Positions 1 through 9,495 of a stretch of DNA of 64,000 nt are shown in pieces. Location: contig CAWCLK010000013.1 in assembly GCA_963796225.1 (NCBI GenBank), positions 1-64,000 of the forward strand, written 5' to 3'. Numbering within the stretch: the first letter of the stretch is position 1; each line of letters opens with the position of its first letter. Both the position numbers and the translations under genes were made by a program. Source of the stretch: CAWCLK01 sp963796225 (GTDB taxonomy: Bacteria > Actinomycetota > Nitriliruptoria > Nitriliruptorales > Nitriliruptoraceae). Under the pieces are notes generated by a model. That model did not search any database. It saw nothing but the letters and a program-made list of their open reading frames with translations, and was not told the DNA's origin.

Positions 1-1
1 C

Positions 2-1844
2 TCAGGCGGTGCCGGCGCGCCAGGAGGCGTGGAGGTGGCCGTAGACGCCCCCGGCCGCGACCAGCTCGGCGTGGGGGCCGTCCTGGACCAGCCGGCCGTC
101 GTCGAACACCAGCACGCGGTCGGCAGCCTCGGCGGTCGACAGGCGGTGGGCGATGGTGACGGTGGTGCGGCCCACGGTCAGCCCGTGCAGGGCCCGCTGC
201 AACCGGACCTCGGTGGCCGGGTCGACCGCGGACGTGGCCTCGTCGAGCACGAGCAGGTCGGGGTTGGCGAGGTAGGCCCGGGCCAGCGCGACCAGCTGCC
301 GCTCCCCCGCCGAGAGGCTGGAGCCGCGCTCACCCACCGGGGTGGCCAGGTGCTGGGGCAGCTCCTCGAGCCAGTCGGCCAGCCCCAGCTCGAGCAGGGC
401 GAGCTCGAGGTCCTCGTCGGTGGCGTCCTCGCGGCCGTGGCGCAGGTTGTCCGCGACGGTGCCGGCGAACAGCGCCCCCTCCTGGGGGACCATCACCACC
501 CGTCGCCGGAGCGAGTCGAACCGCACCTCGTCCACGGGCACGCCGCCCAGGCACACCTGGCCCTCGGTCGGGTCCATCAGGCGGGTGAGCAGCTTGGCGA
601 AGGTGGTCTTGCCCGAGCCGGTCTCGCCGACGACGGCCACGTTGGTCTGCGCCTCGATGGTCACGTCGATGCCGTGCAGGACCTCCGGGCCGGACGCCTC
701 GCGGGCGGTCTCGCCGGGGCGCGGGTAGCGGAACCGCACGCCCTCGAAGCTGATGCCCAGGGGGCCGGCGGGCAGGGCCACCCCGTCGGGGCCGGGGTCG
801 GCGACGTCGGGCTCGACGTCGAGGATGTCGAGCACCCGGCTCCACCCGGCGACGGCGTTCTGGCCCTCGTTGATGGTCTCGGCCGCCATCTGGACGGGCT
901 CGATGAACAGCGTCACGAGGAAGAGGAACGACGCGACCCGCCCCACCGTCACCTGTCCGGTCGACGCCAGCAGCGTCCCGGCCACGATCACCGCGGCGGT
1001 CGCGGCCCCGTTGAACACCTCGCTGGTCGCCGAGAACCCCACGGAGTAGCGGCCCATCACCAGCGCGGCCTCGCGGTGGGCCTCGATCGCGTCGTCGAGC
1101 TGGCCCTGGGTGCGGCGTTCGATGCCGTAGGCCCGGACCACCGGCGCCCCGACCACGACCTCCGCCAGCCGCCCGAGCAGCTCGCCCAGTCGCTGCCGGA
1201 CACGGACGGTCGCCACGGTCAGCCGTTGCTGGAACCACCGGGCCGCCATGGCGAAGGGGACGACCAGGACGGCGACCACGAGCGCCAGCTGCCACGACAG
1301 CACCAGCATGACCAGCGACGTGACCGCGAGCTGGCCGACGGCGGTCACGAGGTTGAGGCCGCCGAACTGCATGAACCGGCTGACCTCGTCGATGTCCGAG
1401 GTCACCCGCGAGACCATCGCGCCCCGCTGCTCGGACGCCTGGTGCAGCATCGAGAGGTCGTGGATGTGGCCGAAGGCGCGCACGCGCAGGTTGGACAGCG
1501 CCTGCTCCACCGTGGTGGCCAGGCGCGTGTTCATCCAGGCCGACAGGGCGGCGGTCGCGGCCACCGCCACGGCGGCGATGACGACGGCGGCCAGGACGTA
1601 CGCCGAGGTCGACGCCCTGCCCCTCGGAGCCGAGGCCGCGGTCGATGGTCTGCTGGATGACGATCGGCACGACGGCCCGGCCCGCGGTGGCCAGCAGGGC
1701 CAGCGTCAGCGTGGCACCCAGGCCGAGGCGGAGCTCGGGCGACAGGCGCAGGGCCCGCGCCAGCGTCCGGCCGGCCCCCTGCTCGCCGCGGGCCAGGCGG
1801 GCCTTGGCGTCGGTGGCCGACATCGGGGCGTGTGCACCGCTCAT
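2..1844 (-). CDS. ABC exporter half-transporter, consensus-site subunit (frameshifted)
   Basis: Membrane-bound ABC exporter with an N-terminal transmembrane domain and a C-terminal nucleotide-binding domain, about 613 aa once one base is skipped near 1601. The N-terminal part (MSGAHAPMSATDAKARL through the first membrane helix and RGLGSEGQG) lies in one frame. The second helix (YVLAAVVIAAVAVAATAAL) and the rest lie in the next frame. The NBD has Walker A GETGSGKTT, signature LSAGE (a variant of LSGGQ), Walker B LLVLDEATSAVD with the catalytic Glu, and the switch His in TIAHR. The ATG at 1844 overlaps the TGA of the upstream exporter gene (ATGA), so the two are probably translationally coupled and form a heterodimer. 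The substrate cannot be told from sequence; multidrug or lipid export is usual for the family. The frameshift may be a sequencing error. Confidence 0.85.
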
Positions 1845-3689
1845 GAGTGCCACACCTCCCGATCGGCCTCCTCGCGCTGCTGGTAGGCCCGGACGAGGTC
1901 GGCGTAGGCGGGCACCTCGGCGAGCAGCTGCTCGTGGGTGCCGCGCGCGGCCACGCGTCCGTGGGCCACGAAGACGACCTCGTCGGCCAGGGCGATCGAG
2001 CCGCGGCGGTAGGCCACGATCACGGTGGTCGTGTCCAGCCCGGCGTCCTTGAGGCCGCGGAGGATGTCCTGCTCGACGGCCGGGTCCACCGCCGAGGTCG
2101 CGTCGTCGAGCACGAGCAGGCGCGGGCGACGCAGCAGGGCCCGGGCCAGGGCGACGCGCTGGCGCTGCCCGCCGGACAGGGACCCGCCCCGCTCCCCCAC
2201 GCGGGTGTCGTAGCCGTCGTCGAGGTGGCTGACGAAGTCGTGGGCCTGGGCGAGGCGTGCCGCCCACTCGACCTCGGCGTCGTCGACCTCGGCGCCCAGC
2301 GTGATGTTCTCGCGGATGGTGTCGTCGAAGAGGAAGGCCTCCTGGAACACCAGCACCGCGTCGCCGGCGAGCACGTCGCGGTCGACCTCGTCGAGCGACG
2401 TGCCGTCGAGGGCCACCGTGCCGCGGTCGGGGTCGAACAGCCGGACCAGCATGGAGGCCAGCGTGGACTTGCCGGCCCCGGTCGCGCCCACCACGGCGAC
2501 GGTGCGCCCCGGGGTGATGTCGAGGGTGATGTCCTCGACCCCGCGGCGCTCGTCCTCGGGGGTGGCCACCTCGGACGTCGCCGTCGGGTCGGACAGGTCC
2601 TCGGCCACGGTCGCCGGGTGGCGGTAGCTGGCGTGGTCGGCGGTGACCGCCGCCCCGCCGTCCCCGGCCCCCGTGCGCGCGGTCCCGTAGCGCATGGCCC
2701 CGGTGGTGCCGAGCACCGTCGCCACGCGCTGGTGGCCCACCACGGCGCGCGGGAGCATGCCCAGCAGGAACCCGAACACGCGCATGGGCAGGGCGACCAG
2801 GCGGAACAGGTAGGCGAAGGTCACCAGGTCGCCGGCGGTGATCGCGCCCTGGTCGATGCGCCACGCCCCGACGGCGAGCACGCCGAGGATCGCGGCGTTG
2901 GGGATCGCCTCCATGGCGGGGTCGAACACCGCCCGCAGTCGTGCGAGCCCGATGTTGTCGTCACGCAGGGCGTCCGAGACGGTGCGGAAGCGGTCGACCT
3001 CGCGGTGCTCACGACCCAGCGTCTTGACGACCACGGCGCCCTCGAAGGACTCGTGGGCGATCTCGGCGACCGTCGAGCGGGCCCGCTGGGCCCGGGCGGC
3101 CACCACCTGCATCCGTCGCTGGAAGTACCAGTTCATGGCGCCCAGGACCGGCCCGACCGCGAAGCCGACCAGCGCGAGGAACCAGTCCTTGCCCACCAGC
3201 AGCACGGCGGTGAGCACGAGCATGGCCGTGGCGCCGAGCACCATCGGCAACGGGGCGGCGATCTGGGCGGACGCCTCGACGTCGGAGGAGGCGTTGGACA
3301 GCAGCTGGCCCGTCGCGTGCCGGCGGTGCCACGTCAGCGGCAGCGCGAGGTAGCGGCGGGTCACCTCACGGCGGTCGTGGCGCTGCAGGTCGTACTGCGC
3401 CACGAAGGCGCCGAGCCGTCGCCCCGCCACGCCGAGCGCCCGAGCCAGCCCGACACCCAGGACGGCCAGCGCCGCCCCGACGACCAGGCTCGTGGTCACC
3501 TCGCCGGCGCGGGCGGCGGGGAACAGCACCTTGTCGGTCGCCCACCCCAGCACCATCGCCGAGCCCACCGTGGCGGCCGCCCACAGCAAGCGTCCCGACC
3601 GCGCCCCACGCGAACGGACGCGTCGCCGTGCGCAGCTGCCGGCGGATGAAGCCGAGCGCACGGGGCGGCGAGGACGTGGACGCGGACAT
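1841..3689 (-). CDS. ABC exporter half-transporter, degenerate-site subunit (frameshifted)
   Basis: First gene of the exporter pair, about 615 aa after skipping one base near 3590. The start MSASTSSPPRALGFIRRQL (ATG at 3689) is in one frame and the first membrane helix (LLWAAATVGSAMVLGWATD) continues in the next. It has a six-helix exporter domain followed by an NBD. Walker A is GATGAGKST and the signature is a canonical LSGGQ. Walker B reads LLVLDDATSAVD, with Asp in place of the catalytic Glu, and the switch-loop His is Tyr (IVAYR). Its own ATP site is therefore predicted to be hydrolysis-poor, while its LSGGQ completes the active site of the partner encoded immediately downstream. This pattern is known from asymmetric heterodimeric exporters such as TM287/288. 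The gene is divergent from the oxidoreductase genes starting at 3851. Confidence 0.85.
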
Positions 3690-3836
3690 GGGCGAGCCCT
3701 CCACGAGGAGCCGGGGCACGGGGGAGACGGGCGAGGATCGGCGAGCGTACGACCTCGACACTCGCGCCGCGTTCGGTGTGCGCAACAGCCGTGTGCGTGA
3801 AGAGCGCGGCCACATCGTCCGGTCGGACGCTCGCCC

Positions 3837-3842
3837 TAGCCT
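3837..3842 (+). promoter_or_regulatory. putative -10 element of a leaderless or near-leaderless mRNA
   Basis: TAGCCT fits the actinobacterial TANNNT -10 pattern and ends 8 nt before the ATG at 3851, leaving no room for a ribosome binding site. No convincing -35 was found. The same hexamer precedes other genes in this window (33650, 47015). Confidence 0.4.
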
Positions 3843-3850
3843 GCCTGACC

Positions 3851-4754
3851 ATGTGGTCACGACGCGCCTTCCTCGTCCGGACCGGGGTCCTTGGGGCCGT
3901 GGCCGCGCTGCCGTCGGTCGTGCGGTCCGGCGTGGCCGGGGCGGCGCCCGGCGACGACGGCGACCCGTACGCGCAGGCCGTGGGCGCGATCACCCACGAC
4001 ACCTTCGCCGGCCTGGCCGCCTTCGTGTGTCCCGGCCCCGACGCCTACAGCGTCCAGCAGGGCGAGACCGACCCCGACCCGGGCGGCGTCGACGCCGACG
4101 GGGGCGGGTTCCTGGCCCATGCGCTGGACCACTACCTGCCCTACCCCGACGCGATCCTGCGCCCGCTGGCCGCGGCCCTGGCATCGGCCACCGCCGACGA
4201 GGCCGACCTGCCCGCGCCGCTGCTCGACGTCGTCGACGAGGTGGTCCGCGCCGCCGACGGGGCGCTGGCCGACGTGCTGGCCAACGACCAGACCGTGCAG
4301 GCCGCCGTCCCCGCGGCCCTGCTGCTCAACCTCGGTGCGGCACGAGTGGACCCGACGTCGGTGGCGGGTCCGTTCCCCGGCTCGCCCTTCGCGAACCTCG
4401 ACATGGCCGGCAAGGCCGGCGTGTTCGCCTTCCTCGACAGCGAGGCCGCCCCGCTGGTGGCCCAGCTCGACGGCCGCCTCGACGAACCGACCCGCGCCTG
4501 CCGTCAGCGGGCTCGTGCGGTTCCTGTCGGCGGCCCTGGTGCACTTCACGGCCTTCGGGATCTACAGCGAGTGGTCGACCCAGACGGGGCGGGGCGAGGT
4601 GTCGGCCCGGCCGGTGGGCTGGGACCTCGCGAACTTCACGCCCGGCGAGATGGCCACCGCCGACGGCTGGGACGAGTTCCGCGGCTACTGGAAGGGCCGC
4701 CGCCACAACGCCACCGACGCGAAGGTCTTCCCGGGATGCGTGACGTCATCGTGA
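3851..4754 (+). CDS. Tat-exported gluconate 2-dehydrogenase subunit 3-like protein (frameshifted)
   Basis: Predicted small subunit of the FAD oxidoreductase encoded next. It starts MWSRRAFLVRTGVLGAVAAL, a twin-arginine signal (SRRAFL) followed by a hydrophobic stretch and a probable cleavage site around VAGAAPG. The body is an alpha-helical acidic protein like the gluconate 2-dehydrogenase subunit 3 family, which carries the signal peptide for the signal-less catalytic partner. One base must be skipped near 4499 to pass from LDEPTRA to the conserved-looking C-terminal part (AVSGLVRFLSAALVHFTAFG ... WDLANFTPGEM), giving about 300 aa. The stop at 4754 overlaps the start of the GMC gene at 4736, so they are probably co-translated. 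Family assignment is by layout and signal type rather than strong motifs. Confidence 0.75.
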
Positions 4755-6676
4755 TCGGCGCCGGGGCGGGTGGCCCCGTCGTCGCCAAGGAGCTGGCCGC
4801 CCAGGGCCTCGACGTGCTCGTGCTCGAGGCCGGGCCGGAGTTCACCGACACCGAGCAGCAGTGGTCGCGGTACGAGAACGACGCCTCCAACCTCGCCACC
4901 GGCTACTTCCGGGTCGGCCCGGGCGACCGCGACCGCCCCGCGTGGTTCCGCGAGCTGCCCCAGGCCTCCCTGCTGTGGCAGGTCGCCGGCGTGGGCGGCA
5001 CGACGCTGCACTACTACGCCAACTCGATCCGGGCGATGCCCGGCACCTTCGTCGGCTACGACGGGCCCGACCGCTCCGCGTACGACACCGACCACCCGTT
5101 CCCGTTCACCTACGACGAGCTGCTGCCCTACTACGAGTGGGTCGAGTGGACCCTGCCCGTGTCCACCGGCGCGATGGGCACCAAGGAGGAGGTGGTGTTC
5201 CGCGGCGCCGAGAACGTCGGCCTGCCGCTGAACACCACCCGGACCGTGACCACCGCCGGGTACCGGCCGCAGGAGAACGCCATCCTGCAGCCGCAGGGCA
5301 CCGCGGGGCGCACCCACGACCCGGCTCGGCTGCGGTACCCGCAGGCCCAGGGCTGCACCTTCTGCGGCTGGTGCTTCCAGGGCTGCGTCGAACCGCGGGG
5401 CGCCCCGCGCAACCTCAAGGCCAAGCGCTCGACCGACGCCAGCTACGTCCCGATGGCCCGCCACGCCGACGTGTGGGCCGACGGCGGCCGGCCGATCGAG
5501 CTGCGCGCCGACGCCTACGTCACCCGCATCGAGCACGAGGTCGTCGATGGCCGCACCCGCGCGCGGGGCGTGACCTGGCGCGACGTGGTCACCGGCGACG
5601 AGCACACCGAGGACGCCACCGTCGTCGTGCTCGCGGGCGGGTGCACCGAATCGCCCCGCCTGTGGTTCAACTCCGGCCTGCCCAACCCCAACGACTGGGT
5701 CGGACGCGGCTACACCGACCACGCCTTCGACTGGGTCATGGGGGTCTTCGACTCCTACACCGGCTCCTCGAAGGGCACCGGGTCGTCGGCACGCGTGGAC
5801 TTCCCCGGGTACGGGGCGCTCGAGCACGTCGGCATCCCCCCGGGCCTGCAGGCCTTCGCCTCCACCCTCACCGACAGCGGGATCCGCGGGTACTACGACA
5901 ACGGCCAGGGTCTGCGCGGGGCGTGGGACGGCCCGTCGGGACGGCCGATCGGCAACGAGCTCAAGGCCGCGCTGTCCAACGTGGACCAGCTCGTCAACTT
6001 CGTCACGCTCACCGACGACGACGTCGAGCCGGACAACCGGGCCGTCATCTCGTCGCTGCCCCCGGACGAGAACGGTCCCATCCCGCGCGTGACCATCCGC
6101 AAGCGCCAGCGTTCACGTCGCACCCAGCGAAACCGCGACTTCCTCGCCAACCGCGCCGCCGAGATCTGTCGCGCCGCCGGGGCGAAGAAGGTCATCCGCC
6201 TCGACTGGGCCCCGCTGATCCTGCACGTGCAGTCCTCGATGCGCATGGGCCACCGCGAGGACGACTCGGTCTGTCGGCCCACCGGCGAGGCCCGGTTCGT
6301 CGACGGGCTGTTCATCGCCGACAACTCGATCCTGCCCAACGCCCTCGGCGGTCCCAACCCGACGCTGACCACCCAGGCCCTGGCCACCCGCACCGCCGAG
6401 ATCATCGCCCAGCGCTTCTTCGACCGCGACCCCTGGGTCCGCACCGGCACCCCGGTCCAGTCGACCGACCACCGCATCACCGCCGCCCTGGCCGGCGAGT
6501 CCCCCACCGCCCCGCCACAGCCGGCCGCCCCGGGCCAGGCCGAGGCCGTCGCGGCTGCCCAACGGGTCCTGCCCACCACCGGCGGCGGGGCGCTCTCCGG
6601 CGCCGCCGCCCTCACCGCCGCGATCGCCGCCGCCCGCCTCCTGCCGACCCACGAGCCCGGCTGCCCCCACCGCTGA
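4736..6676 (+). CDS. GMC-family FAD oxidoreductase with Cys cluster and LPTTG-like C-terminus
   Basis: Catalytic flavoprotein of 646 aa that probably oxidises a sugar, polyol or alcohol outside the cytoplasm. The N-terminus MRDVIVIGAGAGGPVVAKEL is an ADP-binding Rossmann motif with no signal peptide, so export would depend on the Tat-tagged protein encoded just upstream. Around residues 206-217 GCTFCGWCFQGC gives CxxCxxCxxxC, a pattern suited to an iron-sulfur cluster, as in FAD glucose and gluconate dehydrogenases. The C-terminal GMC region contains HVQSSMRMG and NALGGPNPTLT, with the usual active-site His/Asn positions. The last 40 residues are LPTTGGG, then an Ala-rich hydrophobic stretch (ALSGAAALTAAIAAARLL) and a short tail, resembling a sortase signal. 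The gene converges on rne. Confidence 0.85.
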   Translation: MRDVIVIGAGAGGPVVAKELAAQGLDVLVLEAGPEFTDTEQQWSRYENDASNLATGYFRVGPGDRDRPAWFRELPQASLLWQVAGVGGTTLHYYANSIRAMPGTFVGYDGPDRSAYDTDHPFPFTYDELLPYYEWVEWTLPVSTGAMGTKEEVVFRGAENVGLPLNTTRTVTTAGYRPQENAILQPQGTAGRTHDPARLRYPQAQGCTFCGWCFQGCVEPRGAPRNLKAKRSTDASYVPMARHADVWADGGRPIELRADAYVTRIEHEVVDGRTRARGVTWRDVVTGDEHTEDATVVVLAGGCTESPRLWFNSGLPNPNDWVGRGYTDHAFDWVMGVFDSYTGSSKGTGSSARVDFPGYGALEHVGIPPGLQAFASTLTDSGIRGYYDNGQGLRGAWDGPSGRPIGNELKAALSNVDQLVNFVTLTDDDVEPDNRAVISSLPPDENGPIPRVTIRKRQRSRRTQRNRDFLANRAAEICRAAGAKKVIRLDWAPLILHVQSSMRMGHREDDSVCRPTGEARFVDGLFIADNSILPNALGGPNPTLTTQALATRTAEIIAQRFFDRDPWVRTGTPVQSTDHRITAALAGESPTAPPQPAAPGQAEAVAAAQRVLPTTGGGALSGAAALTAAIAAARLLPTHEPGCPHR

Positions 6677-6733
6677 GGCCGCGCCCCGGGGGGCCGATCA
6701 CCGCCCGCCGTCGCGGCACCACCACCGGTCGCC

Positions 6734-8671
6734 TCAGTCGAACTCGTTGACGAACCCCCGCCCCTCACAGTGCTCACACTTGTGCGAGAAGCTCTCGACG
6801 AGGCCGGCGGAGACGTTCTTGCGGGTCATCTGCACGAGGCCGAGCCGGGACACGTCGGAGACGCGGGTCTTGGTCCGGTCGCGCAGCAGCTCGCGCTTGA
6901 GCTTGCGGACGACCTGCTCCTGGTTCGCCTTGAGCAGCATGTCGATGAAGTCGATGATGATGATCCCGCCGATGTCGCGCAGGCGCAGCTGGCGGACGAT
7001 CTCCTCGGCGGCCTCGAGGTTGGTCTTCAGGACCACCTCCTCGAGGTTCTGCTTGCCGTTGCCGGTGTACTTGCCGGTGTTGACGTCGATCACCTTCATG
7101 GCCTCGGTGGCCTCGATGATCAGGTAGCCGCCGGAGGGCAGCCAGACCTTGCGCCCCATGGCCTTGCGCAGCTGCTCGGTGACGTTGTAGGCGTCGAAGA
7201 GGGGCGCGAACCGGGACTTGGTCTCCTCGTCCGGCGGTTGGGCGTCGGGGTGCTCGCGAGCGTCACGCTCGTAGCGGGCGGGGCCGTAGAGCTCGATCTT
7301 GGCAGCCAGGTCGGGGGCCACCTCCCCGAGGTACTCGGTGACGGCGTCGTAGACCTCGAGGTCGTCGATGATGCACTTGTCGTAGTCCGGACCGAACGCG
7401 TCGCGGATCACCTTGACGTGCAGCGGCGGTTCCTCGTAGACGGGCGTGAGGGCCTTGGCGTCGGTGGCCCGCTCCTGCACGCCCTCCCACTTGGCCAGCA
7501 GCCGTTCGAGGTCCGCGGTGATCTGCTCCTCGGGGATGTCCTCGGCCGCGGTGCGGACGATGACGCCGTGCTCGGACGGCTTGACCTTCTTGACGATCTT
7601 GCGCAGCCGGTCGCGTTCCTTGTCGGTCAGCTTGCGCGAGATGCCGAAGACGTCGGAGTTGGGGGCCAGGACCGTGTAGCGGCCGGCGAGCGAGAGCTGC
7701 ATGGTCAGGCGCGGGCCCTTGGTGCCCATGGCGTCCTTGGTGACCTGCACGAGCACCTTCTGGCCCGACTGCAGCGCGTCCTCGATGCGGGGCGTGTCGC
7801 CCTCCTCGATGTCGAGGTCGTCGTAGAGGACCTCACCGGCGTACAGCACGCCGTTGCGGCCCTTGCCGATGTCGAGGAACGCCGCCTCCATGCCGGGCAG
7901 GACGTTCTGCACCCGCGCCATGTAGATGTTGCCCACGAGCGTGACGTCGGTCTTGCGCGTGACGTTGTGCTCGAACAGCGTCCGGTCCTCGAGGATCGCG
8001 ATCTGCGTCCGGTCGTCGGACACGGACACGAGCATCGTCTTGGGCGGCCCGTCGAGCATCGCGCGCCGCACGTCCTCGGGGACGCCCTGGACCTTGCCGC
8101 GGCGGCCGCGTCCGCCGCCACCGCCACCACCGCCGCCCCCGCCGGAGCGGCCGCCCCGCTTGGCCGCCAGCCGGGTGCCGCCGGGACGAATCCGGTCGTC
8201 GTCCTTGGACGAGCCCTGCCCGCTCTTGTCGCCGTTGCCCCCGTTGCCCCCGTTGCCGCCGTTGCCGCCCTTGCCCTTCGAGCCGGACCCGCCGGAGCGC
8301 CCCTTGCCACGACGACCACGACGGCCCCGACGGCGCCGGCTCTTGCTGGACCCACGCGACGACCCACCGCCGTCGTCACCGTTGCCGCTGTCACCGCCGT
8401 TGCCGCCCTTGGCGTCACCGCCGTCGCCGGAACCGGAGCCGTCGTCCTTGGCCGGGGCGTCCTTGCGGCCCTTGGCCTCCTCGGCGTCCTTGCGGCCCTT
8501 GGAGTCCTTGGAGTCCTTGGCGTCGTCGCCGCGCGAGGTGTCCCGCGACGAGGAGCCCGAGCGCGCGCCGTCGCCGCCGCCGGAACGACGACGGGTGCGG
8601 GTCCGGGCGCGGCCGCGGCCGCTGGTCTCCTCGGTGTCGCTGCGGTCGTTGGTCGTGGTCTCGTCGGTCAC
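6734..8671 (-). CDS. rne: ribonuclease E/G family endoribonuclease
   Basis: Single-strand endoribonuclease for mRNA decay and rRNA/tRNA maturation, 645 aa from the GTG at 8671. Residues 1-200 are a low-complexity disordered arm, first rich in Ser/Asp/Lys with Gly-Asn repeats, then a run of ten or so Gly and Arg/Lys patches, probably an RNA- or partner-binding arm. Next come an S1-type RNA-binding region (TLVGNIYMARVQNVLPGMEAAF), the DNase I-like catalytic part with DVNTGKYTG and IIIIDFIDM supplying the metal-binding acidic residues, and a C-terminal KCEHCEGRG that resembles the zinc-link cysteines. It follows the radical SAM and DUF2344 genes, as in many actinobacteria. The usual next genes rplU, rpmA and obg are absent; the convergent oxidoreductase lies there instead. 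Confidence 0.93.
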   Translation of the reverse strand: MTDETTTNDRSDTEETSGRGRARTRTRRRSGGGDGARSGSSSRDTSRGDDAKDSKDSKGRKDAEEAKGRKDAPAKDDGSGSGDGGDAKGGNGGDSGNGDDGGGSSRGSSKSRRRRGRRGRRGKGRSGGSGSKGKGGNGGNGGNGGNGDKSGQGSSKDDDRIRPGGTRLAAKRGGRSGGGGGGGGGGGRGRRGKVQGVPEDVRRAMLDGPPKTMLVSVSDDRTQIAILEDRTLFEHNVTRKTDVTLVGNIYMARVQNVLPGMEAAFLDIGKGRNGVLYAGEVLYDDLDIEEGDTPRIEDALQSGQKVLVQVTKDAMGTKGPRLTMQLSLAGRYTVLAPNSDVFGISRKLTDKERDRLRKIVKKVKPSEHGVIVRTAAEDIPEEQITADLERLLAKWEGVQERATDAKALTPVYEEPPLHVKVIRDAFGPDYDKCIIDDLEVYDAVTEYLGEVAPDLAAKIELYGPARYERDAREHPDAQPPDEETKSRFAPLFDAYNVTEQLRKAMGRKVWLPSGGYLIIEATEAMKVIDVNTGKYTGNGKQNLEEVVLKTNLEAAEEIVRQLRLRDIGGIIIIDFIDMLLKANQEQVVRKLKRELLRDRTKTRVSDVSRLGLVQMTRKNVSAGLVESFSHKCEHCEGRGFVNEFD

Positions 8672-8691
8672 GGGGTGTGCTCTTCTGTGGG

Positions 8692-9495
8692 TCAGGCGGC
8701 TTCCGCATGACGACCGGGAACGAGCCGTTCGACCTGCTGTGTGAGCGCTTCCACCAGCCCGTCGTCCGTCCACGACCCCTGGGCCACCCGCACGTAGGTG
8801 CGCGGGGCGGGCAGGTCGAGGTCGGCGAACCGGGCGAGGGCGGTGGCGAGGTCGGACGGTCGGACGGTCGGGCCGTCGTTGCGGAGCACCGCGCGGAGGA
8901 CGGGTGCCTGCTGCGTGGCGTCGGTCGATGGGGCGGACCCACCGATCTCCCGCAGCGACGCCGCCATCGCGACCACGGACGGGCGCAGGTCGACGGTCAC
9001 GTCACCCTTGGCACGGTGACGGACCACCTCGACCTGCTCCTCGTCGAGCAGTCGGGCGATGCGGCGGTCGAGCTCGTCCACGACGGTGGCAGCGTCGAGC
9101 GGCTGAGTGAGCCCAGCATCGTGCTCGCCGAGGTCGCGGAGGTCGAGCTCCCAGAGTGTCGCCTTCAGGTAGCTCGCCAGCTTGCGAGCCCCGTCGGGCA
9201 CGGTGAGGTAGGTCGTGATGTCCATGCCGGTCGGCAGCGCGGCCGACAGGCGCCCGAGGCCGCGCCCCGGGTCGATCTCGGCGGCGAAGGTCAGCTCGGC
9301 GTACTCGCCGGTCGACGCGTAGCCCACGGGCAGCGCGTCGGGGAAGCTGACCTTGGGGTGGGGCGTGAAGCCCTCGGAGTACGCAATGGGGAGCTCGGCC
9401 CGGCGCAGGGAGCGTTCCCAGACGCTGGTCAGGTCCCGGGCCGAGAGGAACCGGACCCGACCGAGCTTGGTGTAGCGCACCCGCAGCCGCTGCAT
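8692..9495 (-). CDS. TIGR03936/DUF2344 radical-SAM-linked protein
   Basis: Protein of 267 aa beginning MQRLRVRYTKLGRVRFLSARD, typical of the TIGR03936 (DUF2344) family. This family is nearly always encoded beside, or fused to, a TIGR03960-type radical SAM protein. The conserved GFTPHPKVSFPDALPVGYAS segment is present near residues 42-62. The biochemical role is not established; the constant neighbourhood with rne and a B12-type radical SAM enzyme suggests RNA modification, but that is inference. The ATG follows the TAG of the upstream radical SAM gene with no gap, so the two are almost certainly one translational unit. Confidence 0.9.
   Translation of the reverse strand: MQRLRVRYTKLGRVRFLSARDLTSVWERSLRRAELPIAYSEGFTPHPKVSFPDALPVGYASTGEYAELTFAAEIDPGRGLGRLSAALPTGMDITTYLTVPDGARKLASYLKATLWELDLRDLGEHDAGLTQPLDAATVVDELDRRIARLLDEEQVEVVRHRAKGDVTVDLRPSVVAMAASLREIGGSAPSTDATQQAPVLRAVLRNDGPTVRPSDLATALARFADLDLPAPRTYVRVAQGSWTDDGLVEALTQQVERLVPGRHAEAA

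Noticed and set aside
8100..8300. GCC-rich triplet tracts within the rne 5' region as a structured RNA
   Set aside because: They encode the Gly- and Asn-rich disordered arm of RNase E/G and are explained by protein composition.
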